This document shows positions 26,964-36,523 of a stretch of DNA of 64,000 bases, in pieces. Below the pieces are notes generated by a model. That model was given only the letters and a program-made list of their open reading frames with translations, ran no database searches and had not been told where the DNA came from. Made by a program: the position numbers and the translations under genes. How positions within the stretch are numbered: the first letter of the stretch is position 1; the number at the start of each line of letters is the position of its first letter. This DNA comes from Candidatus Goldiibacteriota bacterium HGW-Goldbacteria-1 (GTDB lineage: Bacteria; Oederibacteriota; PGYV01), in contig PGYV01000001.1 of assembly GCA_002839855.1 (NCBI GenBank), positions 285,092 to 349,091 on the forward strand, in the 5' to 3' direction.

Positions 26964-28184
26964 TCATTTATATTCATCACACATGCTTAAAAGCATGGCG
27001 TAATTCATCACATATCCTTCTATGTGCATTAAGTGGTCGCGCTGCATCATAAGAAGCATTTTCTGCGCCTCAAGCAGCCCTTTAAAACTGCCCGCGCCGC
27101 TCTTCCTTGCCGCGGCCGCGGCCTTTACACGCACCTGCGCTTTTGGAATAAGGACACCATCATAAAGATTTATAGCCCTGTGCTCATTTAACGCCGCGCT
27201 GTATAAACTTTTTACTTCCAGTTCCACGCCGTTTTTCATCTCTTCGTAAGATTTTTCCTTCGCGTCATATAAAGCGCCCTGGCTGCCTATCATTGCCTGC
27301 TGGTTATTTAAAAACCAAATCGGAATTTCCGCCATCAGCATCACGCTGTAATTTTTGTTTCCCGGCGCAAAGCTCTTTTTATAAGTAATATTCAAATCCG
27401 GCAGGTAATCAAGAAACGCGGCGGCGCGCATATTTAACGCCATGTTTTTTTCCGCTTCCGCCATTTTCAGTTCCGCGGAATTTAAAAGCGCCGCTTTCAC
27501 ATAATCACCCGCAGTGCCGGTTAACGGCGTAATTTCAGGCGGCTCTGCAGATTCATCAGCCGGCGGATTTATGGTGTTTCCTGTAATTTTATAAATACCG
27601 GCGGCCGCTGTAAAAACCGACTGTTCAGCTTCCTGCGCGCTTTGAACAGCAAGCGCGTATTCAATATCCGCTTCTGACGCGCTCATCAAAGGGTCCATGC
27701 CGCCTTTGTATCCGGATGATTCCAGTACGGAAATCTGTTTTAAAGTATCCGCGTATTCCCGCGCGAATTTAAGTTCCATCTGCGCCCTGTAAAATTTCAC
27801 GTAAGCTGTCCGTGCCGCCGCTTTAGTTTTCCGCAGCGCCTGTTCATACGACGCTTTTTTCATTTTAGCGCTGTCAGAACCGGCGCCCGCTTTAAAAAAT
27901 AATTTCACCGGAAATGGCACGCTCTGCGTTATTGCCACCTCCTTTTCCATTGATTCCGTGAAATTAAGCGTTGTATCCGCAACGTTCATATACTCAATAG
28001 ATATCATGGGGTTGGGCAAAAACCGGTCCTTATGCGAATACGCGTCAGCAGCCTCATATTCCATCCGCGCTGAAATTACCTGCGGGCCGGCCATTGCGCC
28101 GTCAATTACCTGCTGCTCTGTAACCTGCGCGTACGCGCCTGCGCACATTATTAAAACTGACAACACCATAAAACCAATTTTCAT
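26964..28184 (-). CDS. cusC: TolC-family outer-membrane channel
   Basis: A 406-residue protein with a signal peptide (about 19 residues, GAYAQ) and two long alpha-helical repeats typical of outer-membrane efflux proteins (LPNPMISIEYMN; AEKNMALNMRAAAFLDYLPDLNITY). It is the exit duct for the CusBA pump encoded downstream, in order C-B-A. A GGCGGGG ribosome binding site precedes the ATG. There is no N-terminal lipobox, unlike E. coli CusC. Confidence 0.92.
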   Translation of the reverse strand: MKIGFMVLSVLIMCAGAYAQVTEQQVIDGAMAGPQVISARMEYEAADAYSHKDRFLPNPMISIEYMNVADTTLNFTESMEKEVAITQSVPFPVKLFFKAGAGSDSAKMKKASYEQALRKTKAAARTAYVKFYRAQMELKFAREYADTLKQISVLESSGYKGGMDPLMSASEADIEYALAVQSAQEAEQSVFTAAAGIYKITGNTINPPADESAEPPEITPLTGTAGDYVKAALLNSAELKMAEAEKNMALNMRAAAFLDYLPDLNITYKKSFAPGNKNYSVMLMAEIPIWFLNNQQAMIGSQGALYDAKEKSYEEMKNGVELEVKSLYSAALNEHRAINLYDGVLIPKAQVRVKAAAAARKSGAGSFKGLLEAQKMLLMMQRDHLMHIEGYVMNYAMLLSMCDEYK

Positions 28185-28209
28185 TTTACCCCGCCTTTTT
28201 TTGCCGGTA

Positions 28210-28470
28210 TTACATCGCTTTCTGCGAAAGCATTTGAATAAGTTCCGGGCCTTTTAAAATTGCAATCACTGTAAGCGTGACAATGTACGCGCACCCCAGC
28301 ACTATTCCCGCCACCGCAAAATTCTTGCCGCCTTTATTTTCTGCCGCCACTTCTTTTAGCGCGAACACACCCATAAAAATTGCCAGAAGCGCTTTTTCCA
28401 GCCCCAAAAGATTTAAAAACGACACAATCCCCGCGACCAACGCAAATACCGCAAATCTGCTTCTACTCAT
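28210..28470 (-). CDS. Small membrane protein, DUF4190-like
   Basis: An 86-residue protein with two or three hydrophobic segments (FAVFALVAGIVSFLNLLGL; ALLAIFMGVFALKEV; FAVAGIVLGCAYIVTLTVIAIL), a pattern seen in DUF4190-type proteins. It overlaps the 3' end of the anti-sigma-like gene by 8 bases and precedes the TolC-family gene by 25 bases. The function is unknown. Confidence 0.7.
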   Translation of the reverse strand: MSRSRFAVFALVAGIVSFLNLLGLEKALLAIFMGVFALKEVAAENKGGKNFAVAGIVLGCAYIVTLTVIAILKGPELIQMLSQKAM

Positions 28471-28984
28471 GTTTGCACCCCTTTACAGGACAGTTTGTAA
28501 TTCCTTTTTCTTCACAGCAGGCACACATCATCACAGAACACTTATTACAAAAATCAATAAAGTTTGCCGGCGCAAATAAATTTAAAACGCTGCCCGGTAT
28601 TATTGAACCTACCGCTATTTCTTTTACCATCCCCGATGTTTTATCTGACGTCACCCCGTAAACCGCGGGTGACAAAAGCATTAAAGCGGAAAATATAAGG
28701 ACAAAAAGAGACAATGCCACAGGCACGGGCAGCCACTTAAACGAAGGTGCTTTTACCTTTGGCGGAGTTTCAAGTTTTGAATACAGTTTCTGCCTGAAAT
28801 ACGGGTCTATTTGGGTATCATGCTTTACAGACAGCAGTTTTTCCTGTGCCCTTTTAAGGTTTTCAAGCTCTGCCCTGCATGTTTCACAGGTAATAATGTG
28901 TTCTGCTATTTCTTTAGACTCCGCGTTATTCAGTTCTTTGTCCATAAAAGCGCTGATTTTTAAAAAGGCTTTTTTGTGTTCCAT
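28463..28984 (-). CDS. Zinc-finger anti-sigma-like membrane protein with Cys-rich C-terminus
   Basis: A 173-residue protein. The N-terminal zinc-finger HC2 domain (HIITCETCRAEL, residues about 28-39) is the type that binds an ECF sigma factor. One transmembrane helix lies near 84-106 (PVPVALSLFVLIFSALMLLSP). The C-terminal region, presumably periplasmic, ends with nine Cys residues in CNKCSVMMCACCEEKG and CPVKGCKH. No sigma factor gene is adjacent, which is unusual. It heads the copper-efflux gene run, so the Cys cluster could sense metal; this is inference. Confidence 0.78.
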   Translation of the reverse strand: MEHKKAFLKISAFMDKELNNAESKEIAEHIITCETCRAELENLKRAQEKLLSVKHDTQIDPYFRQKLYSKLETPPKVKAPSFKWLPVPVALSLFVLIFSALMLLSPAVYGVTSDKTSGMVKEIAVGSIIPGSVLNLFAPANFIDFCNKCSVMMCACCEEKGITNCPVKGCKHE

Positions 28985-29271
28985 GAAACGCTCCTTAAAT
29001 CCTTTATTTTGTCCTTCACCTGTATAAACGTGAAGAAAAGAAAAAACCTGCGGTTAAAATGAAATTAATTTTATGCCCCCCTTGCTGCCGCATTACAATA
29101 TCCACAGTTAATAAACTTTAAAGTTTTAACAAAAAGTCTTGTGGCAGAAAAATGGCATGCCCTTTTAACAGATACAAAACTTTGCTTTTTCCGCGAAATG
29201 TTTACATATCAATAACATGCCGCCGGTTAAGATTTAAGAATATACACTGCACATTCTTAAACCTTACCTTT

Positions 29272-29691
29272 TTACTGTTCAGTACTGTTGCTGTTCTCTG
29301 CCTGCATACGTTTTCTTACTTCCACTTTTGATAGAATGGTATCCAGTTTCTGCATAAGCACGCCTGCACTGAAAGGCTTTACTATGTAACTGTCCGCGCC
29401 CACCTTAAATCCTTTTTCTACGTCAGTTATCTGCCCTTTCGCGGTAAGAAAGATAACCGGTATCTTTGACGTGTCTTCATCATTTTTTATTATCTTGCAC
29501 GCTTCAATTCCGCCCATCACCGGCATCATCACATCAAGCAGTATCACATCCGGCTTTACTTTTTTTAAAATTTCCAGCAGTATTTTCCCGTTTTCCGCCA
29601 TATGCAGTTCAAAGTTATCATCCAGTATTTCCTTTACCGCGTCCCTGATTGTCGGTTCGTCTTCCGCCAGTACTATCACTCTTTTACCCAT
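29272..29691 (-). CDS. Response regulator receiver-domain protein
   Basis: A 139-residue single receiver domain with no DNA-binding output. Acidic residues AEDEPT near residue 9, the phosphorylation site LLDVMMP near 52, T in FLTAKG near 83 and K in IVKPF near 105 are all present. A short polar tail follows. I chose ATG at 29691 with GGGGGC upstream. It overlaps the histidine kinase gene by 8 bases and must act through protein contact or as a phosphate relay. Confidence 0.92.
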   Translation of the reverse strand: MGKRVIVLAEDEPTIRDAVKEILDDNFELHMAENGKILLEILKKVKPDVILLDVMMPVMGGIEACKIIKNDEDTSKIPVIFLTAKGQITDVEKGFKVGADSYIVKPFSAGVLMQKLDTILSKVEVRKRMQAENSNSTEQ

Positions 29692-31369
29692 TATTATTGC
29701 CCCCTTTTCTGATTTTAGGTACTGAAAATGCAAATTCGCTGCCTTTTCCCGGATTGCTTTTTACTTTTATTTCTCCCCCGTGAAGTTCTATAATCCCTTT
29801 GCTTATGGCAAGCCCGATACCCGCCCCGCTGATTATTCCCCCTTCACCGCTTTCAACCCTGAAAAATTTCTGAAACAGTTTCTTTAGGTTCTCGCCGGAA
29901 ATTCCTATCCCTTCATCGGTTACAATTATCATGAAACTGTCTTTATTATCTTTCAGTTCCACCTTTACTTCCCCTCCCTTTGGCGAATACTTAATGGCAT
30001 TTGAAACAAGATTAATAACAACCTGCGTAATCTTTGCCTTATCAATTTCCGCCATTACCTCTTTTTCACATCCTCTGATTATTATTTTGTGTTTATCAGA
30101 GGCGTTCATATACATTGAAGCGGTCTCCCTGACTATTTCAGAAACGTCCGCGTTTTCAAAGGCCGCCACAAGGCCGCGGCCGGATTCTATCCTTGACAGG
30201 TCAAGCACGTCATTAATAAGCGCGCCCAGCCTTTTAGTCTCCCTGTAAATTACTGCCGCGTATTCTTTGATTTTTTCCTGGGATGGATTCCTGTTAAGCA
30301 TCAGGTCGCTGTAAAGCAGTATGGGGGTCAAAGGCGTCCTAAGTTCGTGCGCTACCATGCTCATAAATTCATTTTTCATCTCTTCCATCTTTTTTTTATC
30401 TGTTATTTCATGCAGTACAGCCACGCAGCCTGCAAGTTTAGCTCCTGCAACTTTCATGGGCGCGAAAATACATATAAATACCCTTATTTCGCCTGATTGT
30501 ATTATCGTAATTTCTTCCTTTATCCGTTTTCCTGACTGCATAACTTTTATGAACTGGTCGGTCATAAATTCATTTTTAAGTATTACCGCCAGTTCATTGA
30601 AATTTATCCCGCTTTTGGCAGAAATAAGTTCTTCCGCTTCCCTGTTCATGGTTACTTTTTTTGTTTCCTTGTTGACCGCTATTACGGCGTCACCCATTGA
30701 TTCAATTATTGATTCTGTAATGTTTTTTTCTTTTGAAAGGTTTTCATTAATCTTTTTTAGTTTTAAATTTATCCTGTCAACGGCTTTTGTAATATCGCTT
30801 CTGTACCCCCCTTTTAATAAATTCTGCGCCGCGTCCTGAAAAGTATCCGTGTTTTTTTCATATGTCTCATGCAGCAGTTCAAATATAGCTTTCCAGCGTT
30901 CCGAACCGCATGAAAGCTTGTTTTCAAACGCCCTGTCAAGTATCCATTCCGCGGCCATAACAGCTGTGGGCATATCGCTGCGCGAATACCGGCTTATTCC
31001 CGCAAGTTCATTCAGGCTGTATTTGATATTCCGCATCAGGGATGATGCAAGGCCGGACGCTTCATTGGGATTATATGCCGCCTGTTCGCCAAAAGCCACT
31101 TCTTTCATTTTTTCAAGCATTCCTTCCAGTACAGAAAAACTGTTCATTTCCGCGGAAGACGGATCATACGCAACTTTTGCGGCAAGCGCCGCGGCTTCAC
31201 GCGCCATAGACTGAACTCTGAACATCCGGCCCGTTTCGCACTGTTCCGCAAGCTCTTCAAGGTCTTCTTTCAATACCTGCGCGTCTGATAATTTGGCATG
31301 CCTTACGCTCTGGGAAAGATTAAATATTCTGCTTAAAATTATCTCTCTGTTTTTTTCCTGCCCTTCCAT
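29684..31369 (-). CDS. Soluble PAS histidine kinase
   Basis: A 561-residue kinase with no transmembrane segment. The first 200 or so residues are helical and not recognised. A PAS domain follows (ESMGDAVIAVNKETKKVTMNREAEELI), then a HisKA dimerisation helix with VAHELRTPLTPILLYSDL, and a HATPase domain with NLVSNAIKYSPKGG, DEGIGISG and GAGIGLAISKGIIELHGG. It is cytoplasmic, so its signal is internal or passed by other proteins. The ATG at 31369 has GGGGGCGGG upstream. The target genes are unknown; the copper run begins 700 bases further along. Confidence 0.92.
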   Translation of the reverse strand: MEGQEKNREIILSRIFNLSQSVRHAKLSDAQVLKEDLEELAEQCETGRMFRVQSMAREAAALAAKVAYDPSSAEMNSFSVLEGMLEKMKEVAFGEQAAYNPNEASGLASSLMRNIKYSLNELAGISRYSRSDMPTAVMAAEWILDRAFENKLSCGSERWKAIFELLHETYEKNTDTFQDAAQNLLKGGYRSDITKAVDRINLKLKKINENLSKEKNITESIIESMGDAVIAVNKETKKVTMNREAEELISAKSGINFNELAVILKNEFMTDQFIKVMQSGKRIKEEITIIQSGEIRVFICIFAPMKVAGAKLAGCVAVLHEITDKKKMEEMKNEFMSMVAHELRTPLTPILLYSDLMLNRNPSQEKIKEYAAVIYRETKRLGALINDVLDLSRIESGRGLVAAFENADVSEIVRETASMYMNASDKHKIIIRGCEKEVMAEIDKAKITQVVINLVSNAIKYSPKGGEVKVELKDNKDSFMIIVTDEGIGISGENLKKLFQKFFRVESGEGGIISGAGIGLAISKGIIELHGGEIKVKSNPGKGSEFAFSVPKIRKGGNNNG

Positions 31370-31592
31370 TCCCGCCCCCTGCAATATATGGAACCGTATA
31401 GAATCAGGGATTATAAAAGAATACGCCTGTCTTTGATTTCTCCCCTTACGCTATGAAGTATATACACCTGCACACAACAAAGCAAGTTTTTACCCTTCAA
31501 AGATAATTTTACTTTTGCCGGTTATTCTGCTAATATTTGTATGTTAACGCTTCTAAAATCATGCGTCTAAAAAGACCGGAAAACGGTGTTAA

Positions 31593-33521
31593 ATGAACTT
31601 AGAACTGAATTACGCTAATCTTTGTGAAATACCTTTAAAAAATGCCCTAAAGTTTCCTTCAAGAGTTTCCCACAGGTACAGAAACGCAGAATCCGGTTTT
31701 ACAGAAAAAACCTGGCTGCAGTTTGCTGAAGACATTAAATGCCTTGCAGCGGGTTTTTCATTTTTTGGCGTAAAAAACTCGGCAAAAGCGTCATTCTTTA
31801 TTGACAACAGGTATGAATGGTCTTTAACCGACTATGCCCTGCTTATGACAGGGGCGGTTTCCGTGCCCCGCGGCTCTGACACGCCGCCAAAAGAACTGCA
31901 TACAATCTTTATCCATTCAGACTCTTCTTTTCTTATTATGGAAAATAAAGCTGTCCTTCGCGAACTTTTGATGGATTTTACGCCAGCCCAACTTGCCCTT
32001 ATTGAACGTGTCTTTGTAGTTGATAAAACCGATACACAGATTCCTGATTATCTTCCCCCTGAAAAAATAACATATTATTCCGATGTGCTTGAAAAAGGTA
32101 AAGAAATCCTTAAAAATAACCCCGCAGAAGCGGACGAAATTATAAAAAGAATAAGACCATCCTCAATTGCTTCAATTATTTACACTTCCGGAACTTCGGG
32201 CAACCCCAAAGGGGTAATGTTAACCCAGGTAAATTTTTTGCACAACGTGCGCGCCTTAAGCCCGCTGCTTGATTCCAAAATAGACGACGCGGAAACCACC
32301 CTTTCCGTACTGCCAAGCTGGCACGTATACGAAAGGACTTACGAGTACTGTACCGCGGCCTGCGGTGTCACCACTTTTTATTCCTCCGTAAAAGACCTGC
32401 AGGAAGACCTTTCATCACAAAAACCGCAGATGATAGCATCCGTCCCCCGCGTGTGGGAAACTTTTCACAAAAAAATACTCAGCAAAGTGGACAAAGCTTC
32501 CCCTGTTAAAAAAGCTGTTTTTTATTTTTTCCTTAATCTTTCGGAAAAAAAGCTGTTAACAGAAAACGCCATAAGCGGCAACAGGATATATTTTAAAAAG
32601 AAAGGGGCTTTAACCCTTTTAGTATCATCTTTTTTCCGCAGGCTAAAACTTATACTGCTTCATCCGCTGTATATGGCGGCTTATAAAGTATTCGCCCCCG
32701 TGCGCCAGGCTTTGGGCGGAAATCTAAGGGTTTCTTTTTCAGGCGGAGGGTCGCTTCCCATGCCTGTTGACCTTTTCTTTAACTCTGTCGGAATAAAACT
32801 TGTAAACGCCTACGGAATGACAGAGACTGCCCCCGGCACCATTACAAGGCGCGTGTATAAAAATACCCTTGGTTCAATAGGCATTCCCCTGGATGAAACA
32901 GAAGCAAAAATATTAAAAGAAAACGGTATGCCCGCGGCACCCGGCGAAAAAGGCATTTTACACGTGCGGGGCCCGCAGGTAATGATGGGTTATTATAAAA
33001 ATCCAGCTGCCACCGCGGAAATACTTTCAGCTGACGGCTGGCTGAATACCGGCGATATAGGATATGTAAGCGAGAGCGGCGATTATACAATAACAGGCAG
33101 GGCAAAAAGCACTATTGTATTGTCCGGCGGCGAGAATCTGGAGCCCGAACCGATAGAAGAAAAACTTAAAGAATCGGATTTTGTGGAACACGCGGTTGTG
33201 CTTGGCCAGGATAAAAAAGCGCTGACAGCCTTTATTTCCGTGAACGAAGACAGATTAAAACAGTTTACCGAAAAATGGAAAATATCATTTGAAGAGCTGA
33301 TGCATAAAAGCGGCGAAATTATTATGCACAGCAAACTGTCAGAAGAAGTGCGAAAAGACTTTAAGAAACTTATCAGCAGGGAAAGCGGCTTTAAACCCTG
33401 GGAAGCCATCACCAACATTGTGCTTCTTAAAAAGAAATTTTCCATAGGCGACGAACTTACCCAGACCTTAAAAGTAAAAAGAAAACACGTGGAAAAAAAG
33501 TACCACCACCTTATAAAATAA
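31593..33521 (+). CDS. fadD: Long-chain acyl-CoA synthetase (AMP-forming)
   Basis: A 642-residue ANL-superfamily enzyme that activates fatty acids to acyl-CoA through an acyl-adenylate. Motifs are IIYTSGTSGNPKGVMLTQ (residues about 196-213), NAYGMTETAPG (about 407) and GWLNTGDIGYVSESGDYTITGR (about 485). It resembles FAA1-type enzymes. It is transcribed divergently from the histidine kinase, with a 208-base gap. The ribosome binding site is weak. Exact acyl length preference is unknown. Confidence 0.9.
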   Translation: MNLELNYANLCEIPLKNALKFPSRVSHRYRNAESGFTEKTWLQFAEDIKCLAAGFSFFGVKNSAKASFFIDNRYEWSLTDYALLMTGAVSVPRGSDTPPKELHTIFIHSDSSFLIMENKAVLRELLMDFTPAQLALIERVFVVDKTDTQIPDYLPPEKITYYSDVLEKGKEILKNNPAEADEIIKRIRPSSIASIIYTSGTSGNPKGVMLTQVNFLHNVRALSPLLDSKIDDAETTLSVLPSWHVYERTYEYCTAACGVTTFYSSVKDLQEDLSSQKPQMIASVPRVWETFHKKILSKVDKASPVKKAVFYFFLNLSEKKLLTENAISGNRIYFKKKGALTLLVSSFFRRLKLILLHPLYMAAYKVFAPVRQALGGNLRVSFSGGGSLPMPVDLFFNSVGIKLVNAYGMTETAPGTITRRVYKNTLGSIGIPLDETEAKILKENGMPAAPGEKGILHVRGPQVMMGYYKNPAATAEILSADGWLNTGDIGYVSESGDYTITGRAKSTIVLSGGENLEPEPIEEKLKESDFVEHAVVLGQDKKALTAFISVNEDRLKQFTEKWKISFEELMHKSGEIIMHSKLSEEVRKDFKKLISRESGFKPWEAITNIVLLKKKFSIGDELTQTLKVKRKHVEKKYHHLIK

Positions 33522-33906
33522 ACTGCCTTGAGCCTCTGAATATATTTCTTTCTTCAAGGTTATCACGGAAAAATTCAAGTTTGTTTTTTAACATTTTCGT
33601 CATACTGAGCATGGTGTAAAAATTTTCCCTGTTAACGGCGCCTTCTTCAAGCGATTCACAAAGTTTAAACTGCGCTTTAATCAAAAGCCCGCGTACTTTT
33701 ACCGCCTGCTGCAGTTTGTATGCAATATCAACGGATTCAAATCCGTCAAGAATGCTTTTAAACATATCCACGGCATTTTTCCGCAGTTCAAGCCTTAATA
33801 CATTGGAATTAAAGCCGTTTTTTTCATCTGTAAGCACAAATACCGCATCAAGAAACTTTCTTACACCGGTTACAATCTGCATTTCATTAATTTCTTCTTT
33901 TTTCAT
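33511..33906 (-). CDS. Helical-bundle protein of unknown function
   Basis: A 131-residue all-helical protein starting at ATG 33906, since GGAGG lies 7 bases upstream. The pattern VLRLELRKNAVDMFKSILDGFES and the later LLIKAQFKLCESLEEG recalls four-helix-bundle (23S intervening-sequence-type) proteins, but the match is loose. Its 3' end overlaps that of the convergent acyl-CoA synthetase gene by 11 bases. No function is proposed. Confidence 0.6.
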   Translation of the reverse strand: MKKEEINEMQIVTGVRKFLDAVFVLTDEKNGFNSNVLRLELRKNAVDMFKSILDGFESVDIAYKLQQAVKVRGLLIKAQFKLCESLEEGAVNRENFYTMLSMTKMLKNKLEFFRDNLEERNIFRGSRQFIL

Positions 33907-34082
33907 CTTTTTTTCCTCCATGTTTTCTTACTATGCAAACAAGCAATAAACATACCGTTATCCCTTATGTAAAAACACCTTATTTTACAGAGTATTCATA
34001 GAATCAAATTGTGCAACTTTATGCGCACAATAGCGCAGGTGCGCAAATGAGCAACCGTACCATATTTAAACAGATTTTTTTA

Positions 34083-34111
34083 TTTATTATCCCTTTTTAT
34101 TCTATTATAAT
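34083..34111 (+). promoter_or_regulatory. Candidate promoter of the CAP-domain gene
   Basis: TTTATT (34083-34088), a 17-base spacer, TATAAT (34106-34111), 19 bases before the start codon. The -35 is weak. Upstream at 34010-34055 are inverted TTGTGC/GCACAA and repeated TGCGCA motifs of unknown meaning. Confidence 0.45.
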
Positions 34112-34129
34112 GTTTATAGAGGTGATTAT

Positions 34130-34657
34130 ATGAAAAGAACCGTTTTTTCAGCATTATTAATTTTAATCCTTGGCGCCGCCCTGTTTGCGGACGATTATAC
34201 GCGCATGATTGAAGCGCGGGTATTTAAACTGGTAAACGCGGAAAGGGTTAAACACGGCCTTTCCCCCTTACAAAACAGCGAAACACTGACTTTAGTGGCC
34301 CTGAATCACAGCCGCGACATGGTAAAACGCAGTTATACTTCTCATGTAAATCCTGACGGCCTTGACCCGACTGCAAGGGCAAAAAAAGCCGGCTTTAATA
34401 CGGATAAGAAAATCAAAAACGGCATCCGCCGCGGTGTCGGTGAAAACATTTACGAGCATCAGGCAATAATGGTGGAAGACGGGATTCATAAACCGATTAT
34501 AGACCCTCCGTTTACGGTTTCAGAAAAAGCCATTGACGGCTGGATGAACAGCCCCGGGCACAGGAAAAATATTATGAACGAAGGTTATACAAAAGTGGGG
34601 ACAGGCGTATCTGTTTCAAAGGATAACAAGGTAAAAATCACGCAGGTGTTTTTTTAA
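34130..34657 (+). CDS. Secreted CAP/SCP-domain protein
   Basis: A 175-residue protein with a signal peptide (about 20 residues, GAALFADD) and one CAP domain. LVNAERVKHGLSPL, ALNHSRDMVKRSYTSH, VGENIY and GWMNSPGHRKNIMNEGYTKVGTGV are the family signatures, with His in SH and GH. Bacterial CAP proteins are exported and their activity is mostly undefined. GAGGTGA ribosome binding site. A gap of repeats separates it from glpK. Confidence 0.92.
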   Translation: MKRTVFSALLILILGAALFADDYTRMIEARVFKLVNAERVKHGLSPLQNSETLTLVALNHSRDMVKRSYTSHVNPDGLDPTARAKKAGFNTDKKIKNGIRRGVGENIYEHQAIMVEDGIHKPIIDPPFTVSEKAIDGWMNSPGHRKNIMNEGYTKVGTGVSVSKDNKVKITQVFF

Positions 34658-34800
34658 ACATAGCGTTTTAGCGGATTAAGCAATTAAGCTATAGCGGAAA
34701 ACTACATTAAACAGTCACGATTGCTTAATAAACTATGTCTTATCTTTCGCTTCTGCTTAACTGCCTATTGCTTAATACGCTTTCTTTCAAAACAAACTAC

Positions 34801-34825
34801 CGCACCCTGAAGGGTGCGCCTACCA
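34801..34825 (-). repeat. REP-like GTAG palindrome
   Basis: Arms CGCACCC and GGGTGCG around TGAA, minus strand head TGGTAG. The 34658-34955 gap also contains CTATAGC/GCTTAA dispersed repeats (34680-34790) and an octamer tract (34866-34889). Confidence 0.65.
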
Positions 34826-34865
34826 CTTCCAAACCGACCCTCCGTCCCTCGCGCAGTTGCTTCCC

Positions 34866-34889
34866 AGCTGCCGAGCTGCCGAGCTGCGC
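34866..34889. repeat. AGCTGCCG octamer tract
   Basis: Three eight-base units, AGCTGCCG, AGCTGCCG and AGCTGCGC, of the same family as the array at 11883-12064. Confidence 0.6.
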
Positions 34890-34955
34890 ATTATTTACCT
34901 TTATATATCCCCTGTCCTTTTGTATAATCAATTAAAGATATTTTTGGAGGGTCAA

Positions 34956-36488
34956 ATGTCCGAAAAAAAATATGTAGGCGCCATAGACCAGGGAACCACA
35001 AGCACCCGCTTTATCCTTTTCACCAAAAACGGCGAACCCGTATCATCACACCAGATTGAACACAAACAGATTTACCCGCAGGCAGGTTATGTGGAACATA
35101 ATGCGGCGGAGATATGGGAAAACACGCAGGAATGCATTAAACAAACCCTTTTAAAATCAAAAATAAAACCGGAAGAAATTGCGTCCATTGGAATTACCAA
35201 CCAGCGTGAAACAACCGTGATATGGGATAAAACCACGGGCACACCGCTTTATAACGCCATAGTCTGGCAGGATTTAAGGACAGCTGAAATATGCGAACAA
35301 TTATCAAAGGCGGGTTCTGTTGACGTGGCATCAACTGACGCCAAGTCCGGCCAGTACAGGTTTCAGAAAACAACAGGCCTTCCGCTTGCAACCTACTTTT
35401 CGGGCCCAAAAATAAAATGGCTTATTGATAACGTCCCCAAAGTTGCAGACGCGGTCAAGTCAGGCAGCGCCATTTTTGGCACGATGGACACGTGGATAAT
35501 CTGGAACTTAACCGGCGTCCATGCCACCGATGTTTCCAACGCAAGCCGCACCATGCTTATGAACATTGAAACCCTTAAATGGGACAAGTCAATGATGTAC
35601 CAGCTGGGCGTGCCGGACAGTTTGCTTCCAAAAATCTGCCCTTCTTCTTCCGCGTCAGCATACGGCGCGACAAAACCTGACGGTGTTTTTAAAGCTTCAA
35701 TCCCCGTCACCGGCTGCCTTGGCGACCAGCAGGCCGCGCTTTTTGGCCAGGCGTGTTATGACGAAGGCGACGCAAAGAATACATACGGCACAGGGTGCTT
35801 TCTTCTTTTAAATACAGGACATAAACCCATAATATCTTCAAACGGGCTTATTACCACAGCGGGATATTTAATAGAGGGCGAAAAACCGGTGTACGCGCTG
35901 GAAGGTTCTGTTGCCGTGGCCGGCTCCCTGGTGCAGTGGTTCCGCGATAAACTTGGCATAATTTCTTCGGCGCCGGAAATAGATAAGCTTGCCGAATCAG
36001 TTGAAGATAACGGCGGGGTTTATTTTGTTCCAGCTTTTTCAGGTTTGTTTGCCCCGCACTGGCGCAGCGACGCGCGCGGGCTTATAATAGGCCTTACCCA
36101 TTTTACCGGCAGGGCGCAGATAGCCAGGGCGGTTTTAGAAGCCGTGGATTTTCAGGCGCGCGAAATTTTTGAAGCTATGGAAAAAGATTCCGGAATTAAG
36201 TTAACATCATTAAAAGTTGACGGCGGCATGACCGCAAGCAATTTATTAATGCAGTTTCAGGCGGACATACTGGACGTAAACGTTATACTTCCAAAAGTGG
36301 CGGAAACCACAGCCCTTGGCGCGGCTTACGCGGCAGGGCTTGCGGTCGGGTTCTGGAAAAACAAAGATGAAATCCGCAAAAACTGGGCATTGTCGAAAGA
36401 GTGGAAACCCAGGATGGATCCGGAAAAACGTGAAAAATATTTTTCAGAATGGAAAAAAGCTGTGGAGCGAAGCAAGGGCTGGGTTTAA
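34956..36488 (+). CDS. glpK: Glycerol kinase
   Basis: A 510-residue FGGY-family kinase that phosphorylates glycerol to glycerol-3-phosphate. GAIDQGTTSTRF near residue 7, ITNQRETTVIWDKTTG near 77 and DGGMTASNLLMQFQADIL near 424 match the family. The ATG at 34956 has GGAGG 5 bases upstream, and TATAAT at 34923-34928 may be its -10. No glycerol facilitator gene is adjacent. It heads the glycerol-3-phosphate oxidation genes. Confidence 0.96.
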   Translation: MSEKKYVGAIDQGTTSTRFILFTKNGEPVSSHQIEHKQIYPQAGYVEHNAAEIWENTQECIKQTLLKSKIKPEEIASIGITNQRETTVIWDKTTGTPLYNAIVWQDLRTAEICEQLSKAGSVDVASTDAKSGQYRFQKTTGLPLATYFSGPKIKWLIDNVPKVADAVKSGSAIFGTMDTWIIWNLTGVHATDVSNASRTMLMNIETLKWDKSMMYQLGVPDSLLPKICPSSSASAYGATKPDGVFKASIPVTGCLGDQQAALFGQACYDEGDAKNTYGTGCFLLLNTGHKPIISSNGLITTAGYLIEGEKPVYALEGSVAVAGSLVQWFRDKLGIISSAPEIDKLAESVEDNGGVYFVPAFSGLFAPHWRSDARGLIIGLTHFTGRAQIARAVLEAVDFQAREIFEAMEKDSGIKLTSLKVDGGMTASNLLMQFQADILDVNVILPKVAETTALGAAYAAGLAVGFWKNKDEIRKNWALSKEWKPRMDPEKREKYFSEWKKAVERSKGWV

Positions 36489-36523
36489 TTTTATCGCCAT
36501 AAAACCATTATTAAAAGGAACAG

